A DNA stretch of 64,000 nucleotides from Bacillus sp. MM2020_4 (GTDB lineage Bacteria > Bacillota > Bacilli > Bacillales > Cytobacillaceae), in assembly GCF_011250555.1 (NCBI RefSeq), contig NZ_JAANMZ010000022.1, positions 1 through 64,000 of the forward strand, in the 5' to 3' direction. A program made the translations under genes and the position numbers. Each line of letters opens with the position of its first letter. The first letter of the stretch is position 1. The notes beneath the pieces were generated by a model, which worked only from the letters and a program-made list of their open reading frames with translations, was not told the origin of the DNA and ran no database searches. Of this stretch, positions 7,238 to 15,805 are shown piece by piece.

Positions 7238-7974
7238 AAATTATCGAAGTGAATGATTACACAGAAATGAGTCAGAAAGCAGCTGAATATATTATTGAAA
7301 AAGTTTGTCAAAATCCTAAGATCAACCTAGGGCTTGCCACAGGTGGAACGCCTGTAGGAACCTACAAGAAAATAATTGAAGACTATCGGAAAAATGGGAC
7401 TTCTTATCGAAACGTTACCACATTCAATTTAGATGAATACATTGGACTTTCAGGTGAAGATAAAAATAGCTATCGTTATTTTATGGATGAGCAGTTGTTT
7501 AATCACATTGATATCAATAAAAATAACACCTATGTTCCGCAGGGAAATAGTAACGATGCTGAAGAAGAATGTCTTCGGTATGAATCATTACTTGTCAAAA
7601 ATGGTGGGGTTGATTTGCAAGTTCTTGGAATTGGCAGCAATGGTCATATTGGTTTTAACGAGCCTGGGACCGCCTTTAGCTCTCAAACACATGTCATTGA
7701 ATTGGCGCCTTCGACAATTAATGCCAATGCAAGGTACTTTAATCGAATTGAAGAAGTACCAACAAAGGCAATAACAATGGGGATTTCAACGATAATGAAA
7801 AGCAGGGAAATTCTCCTATTAGTTTCTGGTGAAGCCAAAAAAGAAGCGATGGGCAGGCTTTTAAATGGAACAATAACAGAAAATTTTCCTGCTTCTGTGT
7901 TGAAGAATCATCCATATGTTACAATTATTGCTGATAAAGCAGCAGTTTCAGGTTTGAAAATTCCCAGTTTATAA
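7234..7974 (+). CDS. nagB: Glucosamine-6-phosphate deaminase
   Basis: 246 residues, typical length for Bacillus. The active-site base D67 is in FNLDEY, H138 in GIGSNGHIGFNEPG, and the phosphate loop is GLATGGTPVGTY near residue 35. It turns glucosamine-6-phosphate into fructose-6-phosphate plus ammonia. ATGA overlap with nagA indicates translational coupling. The gap of 83 nt to nagR has no strong terminator, so the three genes are likely one operon. Confidence 0.96.
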   Translation: MKIIEVNDYTEMSQKAAEYIIEKVCQNPKINLGLATGGTPVGTYKKIIEDYRKNGTSYRNVTTFNLDEYIGLSGEDKNSYRYFMDEQLFNHIDINKNNTYVPQGNSNDAEEECLRYESLLVKNGGVDLQVLGIGSNGHIGFNEPGTAFSSQTHVIELAPSTINANARYFNRIEEVPTKAITMGISTIMKSREILLLVSGEAKKEAMGRLLNGTITENFPASVLKNHPYVTIIADKAAVSGLKIPSL

Positions 7975-8057
7975 ATGTAAACAAGAGATCAAAAAAAATA
8001 AAGGGATAATCAAAACCTGTTATTGTTAGTTAAATTAGAAGGGTGTATGTAAGGAGA

Positions 8058-8780
8058 ATGATAAACAAAAATTCCCCCATTCCACTTTATTATCAGCTTG
8101 AGGAACACATTAAAGGATTAATTGAAAATGGTGAATTGTCTCCAGGTGATGCTCTTCCGCCGGAGAGAGAATATGCTGAAAAATATCAGATTAGCCGGAT
8201 GACAGTCAGACAGGCCTTTACCCAGCTAGTGAATGAAGGGTATTTATATCGGTTGCAAGGAAAGGGAACTTTTATAGCGGAACGGAAAATTGAACAGCCC
8301 TTGCAGGGACTTACAAGCTTCACAGAAGACATGAAAGCAAGAGGACTTACCCCTGAGAGCATCCTTGTAAGGTTTGAAATTATTCCAGCTTCAAATCAGA
8401 TTGCAGGTCAATTAAAAATTCCTGAAAATAAACCTGTTTATGAAATAAAACGTATCCGTTTAGCGGATGGCGTCCCAATGGCATTGGAAACAAATTATCT
8501 CTCATCGGATCTTATTAAGGGGTTAACAGAAGAAATTGTTAATAAATCCCTTTATGGATATATTGAAGGTGAATTAAACCTGCGAATCGAAAGTGCTTCA
8601 CAGATTATTGAGTCATCCATTGCGAGTCAAGATGAGGCAGGCCATTTAAATATTACAAAAGGGGCACCAGTAATGCACATCCAACAAAATACCTTTTTGA
8701 ATAATGGCACCCCAGTAGAATTTGTGAAATCAGTTTACCGTGCAGATCGATATAAATTCATGATTCAAATGAAACGATAA
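8058..8780 (+). CDS. nagR: GntR/HutC-family repressor of GlcNAc use
   Basis: 240 residues. N-terminal winged helix (residues ~5-70: PLYYQLEEHIKGLIENGELSPGDALPPEREYAEKY, then ISRMTVRQAF) and a C-terminal UTRA effector domain. The sequence matches Bacillus NagR/YvoA in layout. Start is uncertain: ATG 8058 gives MINKNSPIP, like known NagR proteins, although AAGGAG lies unusually close; GTG 8043 is the alternative. Its dre operator lies before nagA, so it probably autoregulates its operon. Confidence 0.88.
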   Translation: MINKNSPIPLYYQLEEHIKGLIENGELSPGDALPPEREYAEKYQISRMTVRQAFTQLVNEGYLYRLQGKGTFIAERKIEQPLQGLTSFTEDMKARGLTPESILVRFEIIPASNQIAGQLKIPENKPVYEIKRIRLADGVPMALETNYLSSDLIKGLTEEIVNKSLYGYIEGELNLRIESASQIIESSIASQDEAGHLNITKGAPVMHIQQNTFLNNGTPVEFVKSVYRADRYKFMIQMKR

Positions 8781-8869
8781 CTAATTAAGTCGGATATTAC
8801 CACTAATAACTTCCCCCGAAAAATCAAAAATAAGAAGGCAAGAGGATTTTTCAAAAGGGGGTAGTACAA

Positions 8870-9862
8870 TTGATAAAAAAACCGGCAGGGTTACTATTAA
8901 CAGCGGTTCTAACAATGGGACTTGCTGCTTGTAATAATAATGACAATGATCAAATAAATGATAAAACCGGTAATCGGGTAGGCATGAATACAGCCAACAG
9001 GAATAACCACTTTATGGATGTACGAAATGGCAGAGATGATGGTATCGACCATAATGGTCTGCTTACCGAGGATTATTCAAATCGTAACAACAGTGAAAGT
9101 GATTTAAATTTGTTTAAGGATCGGAAAAAGAATAGAAAAAATAATGAAGACATGATTTCTGCATACCAGACAACATTGAATAGTGATCAATATCCTCATA
9201 CTCGGGCGGTTTTAATCCGAGATGCAAAATATCAGTTTATTCGTATTGACCCTAGACAAGGGAATTGGTTTCAGTCTGGAGTAATCCAACAGGTACAGCC
9301 AAATATTGGGCAGCAGCAAAACCCTGTTCCAAATGTACCGGCTCCAAAGCAAACGAAGCCGGCACCGGTTCCAAAGCAAGCACAGCCGGCACCGGCACCA
9401 GCACCAGCACCAAAGCAAACACAACCAGCACCTGCAGCAAAACCGGCTGCTCCGTCTCAAAATACTACATCAACTACTGGAACAGTAAGTCAATATGTTC
9501 AGCAAGTAATCAATTTAACCAATGCTGAGCGAAGTAAGAAGGGACTTCCGGCATTAAAAGCCGATACACAGTTAAGTGGAGTTGCACAAAAGAAAGCTCA
9601 GGATATGCAGCAAAATCACTACTTTTCACATACAAGTCCTACTTACGGATCCCCGTTCGATATGATGAGAGATTTTGGGGTAACCTATAAGGCTGCTGGA
9701 GAAAATATTGCTCAAGGTCAAAGAACACCGCAAGAAGTTGTAAATGCCTGGATGAACAGCGAGGGACATCGAGCGAATATTCTTAGTTCGAAATATACAA
9801 ATATTGGGGTTGGATTTGAGGGAGCAGGGAAGAATTGGTCACAAATGTTTATAGGTAAATAA
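8870..9862 (+). CDS. CAP (SCP/PR1)-domain lipoprotein, YkwD-like
   Basis: 330 residues from a TTG start behind AAAGGGGGTAG. A lipoprotein signal ends at the lipobox LAAC (C21), so the protein is membrane anchored. An Asn/Asp-rich region follows, then a Pro/Ala/Lys/Gln linker of PAPxPKQ repeats at ~150-195, and a C-terminal CAP domain (~205-330) with conserved HYFSHTSP, GENIA and GHRANIL motifs. Such proteins are common in spore-formers; their activity is not settled. Upstream is nagR; no operon link is apparent. Confidence 0.88.
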   Translation: MIKKPAGLLLTAVLTMGLAACNNNDNDQINDKTGNRVGMNTANRNNHFMDVRNGRDDGIDHNGLLTEDYSNRNNSESDLNLFKDRKKNRKNNEDMISAYQTTLNSDQYPHTRAVLIRDAKYQFIRIDPRQGNWFQSGVIQQVQPNIGQQQNPVPNVPAPKQTKPAPVPKQAQPAPAPAPAPKQTQPAPAAKPAAPSQNTTSTTGTVSQYVQQVINLTNAERSKKGLPALKADTQLSGVAQKKAQDMQQNHYFSHTSPTYGSPFDMMRDFGVTYKAAGENIAQGQRTPQEVVNAWMNSEGHRANILSSKYTNIGVGFEGAGKNWSQMFIGK

Positions 9863-9865
9863 TTA

Positions 9866-9907
9866 GAAAAGCGCAAGCGCCCTGGTCAGCGGCGTATGGC
9901 CTGGAGC
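9866..9907. repeat. Dispersed repeat, partial copy (inverse of 29435-29476)
   Basis: 42 bases from GAAAAGCGCAAGCGCC to GGCCTGGAGC are the exact reverse complement of 29435-29476. The element is a known kind of GC-richer Bacillus intergenic repeat with a CGCAAGCG/GCTCCAG signature; here only about one end is present, followed by unrelated sequence. Confidence 0.8.
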
Positions 9908-9954
9908 TGGACATTTCTCGAAGTCGAATGATATAAAATTTCTATATTATAAGA

Positions 9955-10000
9955 AAAGGAACAAACCAGCAGATTCTATTCTCTGAAGGTTTGTTCCTTT
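9955..10000. terminator. Bidirectional terminator overlapping the histidine kinase 3' end
   Basis: Perfect 13-bp stem AAAGGAACAAACC / GGTTTGTTCCTTT. The stop codon of the minus-strand kinase (9976-9978) lies in the loop, so the last kinase codons form one arm. Confidence 0.8.
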
Positions 10001-11262
10001 TTCTTGATGGCCGTAATCGTTGGAAATTCAAAAAGAAAGATTGTCCCTTTGCCTACTTCACTTTCTACCCAAATCGACCCATCCATTGCACGGACAATAC
10101 TATAAACGACCATCATTCCGAGCCCAGTTCCCTTTTTCCCTTTTGTGGAATAGAAAGGTTCTCCTAATCGTTCCAACTGCCCATTTGTCATTCCCACACC
10201 TGTATCTTCGACTTTAATGGTTACAGAGCTTTGGCTAAATTCGGTTGAAATGGTTAAATACCCGCCTGACGGCATTGATTCAATTGCATTTTTGAGTACA
10301 TTGACAAAGCACTGGCGGAACTTCTGTCCATCCCCCTTTATAAAACCTATGACGGAAAAGTTAGTAATAATTTCAACCGAATTTTGTTTTGCTAAGGGTT
10401 GAAGAATATTGATAATTTGCCGGAGTTCACTTTTTACATTCAATTCCTCAATCGTCTCCAAAGATGGCTTGGCGAAGGTTAAGTAATCCTGAATGACCCT
10501 TTCAGCAGAATTTAATTCCTCTTTAACGATGGATAAGTATTCTTTTCTTTTTTGTCTTGAAAGGTAATCATCTTGGAGAAGTTGAACAAATCCACTGGCA
10601 GCAGTTAAAGGATTTCGAATTTCATGGGAAATAGCTGCCCCCATTTGCTCGACTGCCTTTAATTTCTCTGCTTTAATCAGTTGCTGCTGCATTTCATTAT
10701 TTTTTCTAACAAATTCAATTCCATACGAAATGATGCCAATTCCGAGCGAAGGAACAACAAGGTAGGCAAACCAAGCATCAAACAAGTCTGAGTGTTTTTG
10801 CGTGAGGCTCATCCCGAACACGGTCAGAATAGCAAGGACCATCCCCATACAAATCGTTATAAAAATTCTTCGTTCAGGGGATTGTTTCAAAAACCATGGA
10901 TGTAGCTTCCAAAAAAATATGGCAAATGGTATATAAAGGATAGTTGTTTCTATAAAACCTATATCCAATCCGTAGAGGATTCTTAAAAAAACTAGAGCTA
11001 AAATAAGTATTGGCCCGATTCCAACATAAAGTCCACCAAGGACGAGGGGAATAATCCTTAAATCGTACCTAGTAAAAGGATCGGGAGTATAGGAAAACTG
11101 AATACAAAACCATAATGTCGCAATAAAGATAATAATTAATGAAGATTTAGTAGGGGCAAATTTTTTACCCTTTTCGAGAAATATCAAACAAAAAAAGAGA
11201 ATAACGATAAAAAGGGAGAGATTTAAGAAAAGGTGTTTCGTAATTTCCATTTCCTTCACCAT
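9976..11262 (-). CDS. Membrane sensor histidine kinase, sporulation-kinase (KinB/5TM-LYT) type
   Basis: 428 residues from the ATG at 11262; the open frame extends 50 codons further upstream, but that part is Phe/Cys rich and unlikely to be translated. Residues ~5-185 hold about six hydrophobic segments with DLRIIPLVLGGLYVGIGP, typical of the 5TM-5TMR_LYT input domain. Then HisKA (ISHEIRNPL, phospho-His ~213), N-box (VLKNAIESMP), G1 (DTGVGM) and G2 (TGLGM). No response regulator is adjacent, as for orphan kinases feeding Spo0F. Signal and partner are inferred. Confidence 0.85.
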   Translation of the reverse strand: MVKEMEITKHLFLNLSLFIVILFFCLIFLEKGKKFAPTKSSLIIIFIATLWFCIQFSYTPDPFTRYDLRIIPLVLGGLYVGIGPILILALVFLRILYGLDIGFIETTILYIPFAIFFWKLHPWFLKQSPERRIFITICMGMVLAILTVFGMSLTQKHSDLFDAWFAYLVVPSLGIGIISYGIEFVRKNNEMQQQLIKAEKLKAVEQMGAAISHEIRNPLTAASGFVQLLQDDYLSRQKRKEYLSIVKEELNSAERVIQDYLTFAKPSLETIEELNVKSELRQIINILQPLAKQNSVEIITNFSVIGFIKGDGQKFRQCFVNVLKNAIESMPSGGYLTISTEFSQSSVTIKVEDTGVGMTNGQLERLGEPFYSTKGKKGTGLGMMVVYSIVRAMDGSIWVESEVGKGTIFLFEFPTITAIKKKEQTFRE

Positions 11263-11453
11263 CCAAAACTTGTGCTCCGCCCCTTTTCCGCTACAGGGCT
11301 TATAGGAAAATTTTACATGTATTTTCCGCAAGTTACAACAAAATTTGCAAAATATTTGGAAAAGGGGGAGCTTTTGACGAAAAAACAAACTAAAAAAAGG
11401 AAAGGATACCATTTCTGATTTCCTTCCGCCTTCTTGAATAGTATAGATGGTAT

Positions 11454-12104
11454 TTAATTGCCTATTGCTAATTCTTTAGCAGCAAGTCTGGCATTTTCCT
11501 TTGCCTTTCCAATAATTTCTGTTACCTTTTGTGGAAATAAATCGAATCCTTCCGCGAGTATAGTTTCCATCACCTCAATCCCCAAGAAGCGGAGTGCTAT
11601 TTTTAAATAGCGATCACCTGATTCCATTTCCTGCATCGGTGTCCCTGTATATTGACCGCCTCTTGTTTGGATGTGAATAGCTTTCTTATTGGTTAAAAGA
11701 CCTTTTGGCCCGTTGGGAGTATGAACAAATGTCTTTCCAGCTACAAACAAATTATCAAGGAAGGCCTTTAAAACCGCAGGGGAACTCAAATTCCACATTG
11801 GGGAAACAAAAACATAATAGTCATAACTAATAAATTCATCGGCAAGGGCATGCATTTTGAGGATTTTTTCTCGTTCCGGATCTGTCAGCTGATCAAGAGT
11901 ATAGCCATAACCAGCTAATTTGCCTCTAGCAGAAACGAGATCCGCATCCATTTGGGCAAAATCTAAAGTGAACAAATCCATTTTCTTTATTTGTACGTCA
12001 GGAAGTTCCTGCTTAAAAGTTTCAAGAAAGGCTTCCCCAATTTGCAGCCCCTTTGATTTTTCTAACCCTTTTGGATTTGCTGTCACATACAGTAGCTTTT
12101 CCAT
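11454..12104 (-). CDS. azoR: FMN-dependent NADH:quinone oxidoreductase / azoreductase
   Basis: 216 residues, flavodoxin-like fold of the AzoR family. Visible are LYVTANPKGLEKSKGLQIGEAF near the N-terminus (FMN phosphate loop), VFVSPMWNLSSPAVLKAFLDN (FMN isoalloxazine) and QTRGGQYTG. It reduces quinones and azo compounds with NADH, usually for thiol or quinone stress. Start is the MEKLLY methionine, which matches family N-termini; an ATG 15 nt upstream is possible. It stands alone, divergent from the small gene at 12280. Confidence 0.92.
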   Translation of the reverse strand: MEKLLYVTANPKGLEKSKGLQIGEAFLETFKQELPDVQIKKMDLFTLDFAQMDADLVSARGKLAGYGYTLDQLTDPEREKILKMHALADEFISYDYYVFVSPMWNLSSPAVLKAFLDNLFVAGKTFVHTPNGPKGLLTNKKAIHIQTRGGQYTGTPMQEMESGDRYLKIALRFLGIEVMETILAEGFDLFPQKVTEIIGKAKENARLAAKELAIGN

Positions 12105-12279
12105 TCCTACACAACCCATCTATTTAATTTCATTTATATATTTATTATAGAAAAGAAACCTATGCCCAATATTGAACAAAGCGTGAAATTCTTGAACATT
12201 AAATGACTTTTAATCATGATGTGAGTTAACCATAAACAAAATGAACAAACTATGTTTAATTGATTTTTTGGAGGTATAG

Positions 12280-12420
12280 ATGATGAAGGAGAAGAAGAAT
12301 GAAAAAGTCATGATTGTTACAAATGAGGCAATAAGGGGCAAGCCCTATCTTGATATTGATCGTGTCATTCTAGAAGGAAAAACCGCCGGCTCGGCTCAAA
12401 AAGAAAGGGATAACAATTGA
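12280..12420 (+). CDS. 46-residue small protein
   Basis: A short frame MMKEKKNEKVMIVTNEAIR..., with TTGGAGG placed 6-7 nt before the ATG pair and a strong terminator 37 nt after the stop. The core MIVTNEAIRGKPYLDIDRVILEGKTAG is well formed and not low complexity. No family was recognised. The combination of ribosome binding site, clean frame and dedicated terminator supports a real single-gene transcript. Confidence 0.6.
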   Translation: MMKEKKNEKVMIVTNEAIRGKPYLDIDRVILEGKTAGSAQKERDNN

Positions 12421-12456
12421 GAGTAATGAGTTATCTTTTTGTCTAGTAAGTATAGA

Positions 12457-12499
12457 GGATGTAAGTTGTGGTAATTTCCACGACTTACATCCCTTTTTT
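12457..12499 (+). terminator. Rho-independent terminator
   Basis: 15-bp stem GGATGTAAGTTGTGG / CCACGACTTACATCC with one G-C/T variation, 6-nt loop and CTTTTTT. Confidence 0.9.
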
Positions 12500-12547
12500 A
12501 CACACGGCTTCGATAAATACTGAGTTTAAAAATTCAAAAAACATTTT

Positions 12548-12561
12548 TATCAGCGCTTACA
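12548..12561 (+). promoter_or_regulatory. Candidate CcpA cre site
   Basis: TATCAGCGCTTACA fits the cre core (…A-N-CG-N-T-N-A-C-A) with two mismatches. It ends 8 bp before the -35 box of the symporter promoter, a place where CcpA could influence RNA polymerase. Catabolite control of a sugar-acid transporter would be expected. Confidence 0.5.
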
Positions 12562-12569
12562 AAAAGTTG

Positions 12570-12638
12570 TTGACGTATAAAATGATGGGTGATATTCTAA
12601 ATGTACAAATTAATTTGTAAGTTTAATAAACAAATTAA
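12570..12638 (+). promoter_or_regulatory. Sigma-A promoter and ROK operator site A (symporter)
   Basis: -35 TTGACG (12570-12575), 17 bp, -10 TATTCT (12593-12598). Operator at 12614-12638: perfect right half AAACAAATTAA, spacer AAT, degenerate left half TTTGTAAGTTT (7 of 11 match). A second palindrome ACAAATTAATTTGT (12605-12618) overlaps. The same half-site is found before uxaC and the larA-like gene. Confidence 0.75.
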
Positions 12639-12790
12639 TGGAATTTAAAACCAATCTCGAGTTGGAATGGAAATTTTTTAAACGTAAATGAAAAGGGTTT
12701 CATGTTTAGGAAAAAGAAAATCCAGATAAAAAAAGGCATATTTGTAAGAGATATCTCCCAAATACAGCTAATCAAATGGAGGGGTTAGAA

Positions 12791-14200
12791 ATGGGTCAAC
12801 CTGCTAAAAAATTAGATACGCCAGCAACAAATATCATTGGAAATGCTGTCCGTCCTTTTGGGATGAGGGATAAAATTGGTTATATGTTTGGTGACTGGGG
12901 CAATGACTTTTTCTTTATCTTAGCAGCATCGTTCCTCATGGTTTTCTATACGGATGTATATCATATAAGTCCAGCACTTGTAGGAACTCTCTTTTTAGTT
13001 GCCCGTTTGTGGGATGCTATTGCTGATGTAACAGTTGGACGTTTCATTGACTCAAGAAAGGCCGGGAAAAACGGCAAATTCAGACCATGGATTTTCAGAA
13101 TGTCTTTTCCCCTTGTAATAGTGGGTGTATTAATGTTCGTTCATATCCCAGGGATGTCTACTGGATTTTATGAAGCCTATGCATTTGTAACCTATCTTTT
13201 ATGGGGAACTTTATATAGCACTGTGAATATTCCATACGGTTCTATGGCGTCTGTGATGACCGCAGATCCAGTTGAACGAACAACCTTATCAACCTTCCGT
13301 TCACTTGGTGGAGCGTTAGCGGGATTAATTATAAACGTTGTTGGTCCATTAATCTTATTTGTAGATAATAAGGCTGATGCAAATCGTTTTATTCTCGGTG
13401 CCGTCATTTTCGGTGTTCTTTCTCTAGCATGTTATATGGCTTGTTATACATTAACAGTTGAACGAATTGTTGCTCCTAATTCTGAAACACCAAAAGGAAA
13501 CTTTGCCCAAACAGTAAAAGGCCTTGGAAAAAACAAACCATTAATTTGGATTTTAGTTGCTTCATTACTTTTCTTGGTATGTTTCATGCTCGTGGGTACA
13601 GTAAATGTTTACTTATTTAAAGATTATTTCAGCAACGCCAAGGCATTAAGTATGGTAGGTCTTATCCAGACAGTTGCGTTAATTATTGCTATGCCGATGG
13701 TTAAACCGTTAGTAGCTAAGTTTGGTAAAAAGGAATTAGCATCTGCAGGACTACTTCTCTCTATTGTTGTATACGCGCTATTATATTTCTTGCCTAACGT
13801 AACTGTAGGTCAATTTACCGGTGTTTTAGCTGTTGGAATGTTTGGATTCTCCTTCTTTAATCTAGTGATTTGGGCATTCGTAACAGATGTCATAGATTAT
13901 CATGAATACGTAACTGGATTGCGAGAAGATGGAACTGTATACTCTATCTATTCATTTGCTCGTAAAGTAGGTCAAGCTGTTGCTGGTGGTCTTGGTGGTT
14001 ATGCGATTGCAGCAGTTGGATATAATTCAGCAAGTCAGACACAAACACAAGAAGCACTGCATGGTATTCATTCACTGGCAACTTTAGTACCTGCCTTACT
14101 TCTTCTAGTTGTATTCTTAATCTTGGTATTCTTTTATCCATTAAATAAAAAACGTACTATTCAGCTTACAGCTGATTTAGCTGAAAGAAGAAAGGTATAA
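12791..14200 (+). CDS. GPH-family sugar/uronide:cation symporter (YjmB-like)
   Basis: 469 residues. The ATG at 12791 is used because GGAGGGG sits 6 nt before it. Twelve hydrophobic segments, with GDWGNDFFF near residue 35 and the RLWDAIADVTVGRFIDSRK loop typical of glycoside-pentoside-hexuronide symporters. B. subtilis has a homologous transporter (YjmB) next to uxaC, and here it shares an operator with uxaC. Uronate uptake (glucuronate, galacturonate or a uronide) is the likely job; the exact substrate cannot be read from sequence. Confidence 0.88.
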   Translation: MGQPAKKLDTPATNIIGNAVRPFGMRDKIGYMFGDWGNDFFFILAASFLMVFYTDVYHISPALVGTLFLVARLWDAIADVTVGRFIDSRKAGKNGKFRPWIFRMSFPLVIVGVLMFVHIPGMSTGFYEAYAFVTYLLWGTLYSTVNIPYGSMASVMTADPVERTTLSTFRSLGGALAGLIINVVGPLILFVDNKADANRFILGAVIFGVLSLACYMACYTLTVERIVAPNSETPKGNFAQTVKGLGKNKPLIWILVASLLFLVCFMLVGTVNVYLFKDYFSNAKALSMVGLIQTVALIIAMPMVKPLVAKFGKKELASAGLLLSIVVYALLYFLPNVTVGQFTGVLAVGMFGFSFFNLVIWAFVTDVIDYHEYVTGLREDGTVYSIYSFARKVGQAVAGGLGGYAIAAVGYNSASQTQTQEALHGIHSLATLVPALLLLVVFLILVFFYPLNKKRTIQLTADLAERRKV

Positions 14201-14231
14201 AACTAAATCACGGTATTTGTTATAGTCATCC

Positions 14232-14266
14232 CCGGTTACCCATATGAATGGTAATCGGTTTTTTTG
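14232..14266 (+). terminator. Terminator of the symporter gene
   Basis: Stem CCGGTTACC / GGTAATCGG (one G-T pair), 9-nt loop, then TTTTTTTG. Confidence 0.85.
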
Positions 14267-14303
14267 TATGAAAAGTGATATTTGAAACCGTTTAAGAAGT
14301 CCA

Positions 14304-14338
14304 GAAAAAAAGAACCTTCTGCTTCAACAGAGGTTCTT
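14304..14338 (-). terminator. Terminator of ROK repressor 1
   Basis: On the minus strand AGAACCTCTG...CAGAAGGTTCT followed by a run of seven T; it lies 20 nt past the stop of the ROK gene. Confidence 0.8.
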
Positions 14339-14357
14339 CCATTTAAAGTAGTGTGCA

Positions 14358-15551
14358 TTATTTGTTTCCGCTTTCATTTTTCTCCCTTTGGTCATTGTAA
14401 GTAAAATTCAGCATTGGCACCTCAAGGAATTGTTTAATAGCAAGTGCGCATGCTCCAAGTCCACAGGATTTTTTTCCAATCGTAGAAATCAATAATTCAC
14501 GATAGTGGCTGATGGAAGAATGTAGGTTATTACGGATTTTCTCCAAAGAGTTCGGAACCATCTGCAGCAATTCACTATCCAATACAAGTACGTCTGGATT
14601 GTACATGTTAATCATATTATTTAATCCAATTGAAAGGTAATAAATGAATTGCTCCAGCAACTCGTGTACCTCTTCGTCACCTTCATCCAGCCATTGTTGA
14701 ATTTGTTCATAGGTTAGATTTTTAATCCCTCTTTTTTCAGAAAGATAATCAAAAATACTCGATTCTGAGGCATACTTTTCCCAGCATCCTTTGTTTCCAC
14801 AGTTGCAAGGTTTTCCACCTGGCATGATAATCATGTGACCTGCTTCACCCGCGTACCCGTCATGACCGCGAAAAAATTCGCTGTTCATCATCATCCCGAG
14901 ACCGATTCCAGAGTAGAGGGTAGCACATAAAAGATTATTCGTTCCATGGTGCACAAACACTCTCTCTGCGAACGCAGATAGATTTGCATTGTTTTCAAGA
15001 TATATATTGATACCCAGTACATTTTCTAAATCATTTTTCAAGTGTACATCATGCCAGTTAAACTTGGGTACATAATGCACAAGTTCGTCTGTCGAGACAA
15101 GGCCGTGAATAGCAATGACAATTCCAACAATCCCATAACGACTGTCAATACACTCAGATCTGTATTTTTGAATCTGCTCAAGTAAGAGATGCAGAATCTT
15201 ATAATAATCTGTAGTATCTATTCCAATAGTAGTAGAAGAAATAGGCTGACCTAAAAGATTGGAAAGGGTAAATGATAGTTGACCATAATCGAGGTCAATT
15301 CCAAGTGCATAGCCAGCTTGTCCATTTAAAGACAGCATGATTGGCTTCCGGCCGACATGATTATGCTCTAGTTGTGTTTCGACAATTAATCCTTCATCTA
15401 GTAAGTCTGCTACTTGTGCTGAAATCGTTGCTCGTGTTAGAGCAGTGACTTTTGATAAATCCGCCCTTGAAATCATTCCTTCTTTTACAATTTCTCTGAT
15501 GATTAAGGAGCGATTAATTTTTTTGATATAAGCCGCATCACCGGTAACCAT
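14358..15551 (-). CDS. ROK-family transcriptional repressor 1 (XylR-like)
   Basis: 397 residues. N-terminal winged helix (~10-75: RSLIIREIVKEGMISRADLSK, then LTRATISAQVADLLDEGLI) joined to a ROK sugar-kinase-like domain with IAIHGLV, LENNANLSAFAE and the zinc motif CNCGNKGCWE. GGAGG lies 7 nt before the ATG. It is divergent from uxaC; the palindrome at 15687 lies in between. It closely resembles ROK repressor 2 at 32617 along the whole length. Likely effector: a uronate or its breakdown product (inferred). Confidence 0.92.
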   Translation of the reverse strand: MVTGDAAYIKKINRSLIIREIVKEGMISRADLSKVTALTRATISAQVADLLDEGLIVETQLEHNHVGRKPIMLSLNGQAGYALGIDLDYGQLSFTLSNLLGQPISSTTIGIDTTDYYKILHLLLEQIQKYRSECIDSRYGIVGIVIAIHGLVSTDELVHYVPKFNWHDVHLKNDLENVLGINIYLENNANLSAFAERVFVHHGTNNLLCATLYSGIGLGMMMNSEFFRGHDGYAGEAGHMIIMPGGKPCNCGNKGCWEKYASESSIFDYLSEKRGIKNLTYEQIQQWLDEGDEEVHELLEQFIYYLSIGLNNMINMYNPDVLVLDSELLQMVPNSLEKIRNNLHSSISHYRELLISTIGKKSCGLGACALAIKQFLEVPMLNFTYNDQREKNESGNK

Positions 15552-15647
15552 ACTTATCCTCCATTTTCATTCTTACAATCTACAATCATTATAACAGGTA
15601 ATGACATGCATAGTTTAGCATATTTAATTTAAATCATAAATTGTCAA

Positions 15648-15711
15648 TTGACGAAACAAACTAAACATGATAATGTAGAAATATAGTTAATTTGTTTATT
15701 AAACAAATTAA
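15648..15711 (+). promoter_or_regulatory. uxaC promoter and ROK operator site B
   Basis: -35 TTGACG (15648-15653), 17 bp, -10 TAATGT (15671-15676). A perfect 25-bp palindrome fills 15687-15711: half-sites TTAATTTGTTT and AAACAAATTAA around ATT, placed at or just after the expected +1. Repressor binding would block initiation or clearance. Confidence 0.85.
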
Positions 15712-15805
15712 AGAGGAAGACGCAATTTTTATTTTTTTTACCTTGGAAGGGTTTACAAAAGAGCGTGATAGTAGTATTTATATCAGTAAATCGGGAGGAA
15801 TTTTG

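Noticed and set aside
9212-9460. Minus-strand ORFs rich in Leu/Cys/Trp across the CAP lipoprotein
   Set aside because: They mirror the Pro/Ala/Lys-rich linker of the plus-strand gene and have no start signal.
11233-11418. Upstream extension of the histidine kinase by 50 residues
   Set aside because: The added part is Phe/Cys/Lys rich, lacks a start signal and is not part of this kinase type.
15692-15805. N-terminal extension of uxaC by 38 codons
   Set aside because: It starts inside the operator palindrome, has no ribosome binding site, and known UxaC proteins begin at the methionine at 15806.
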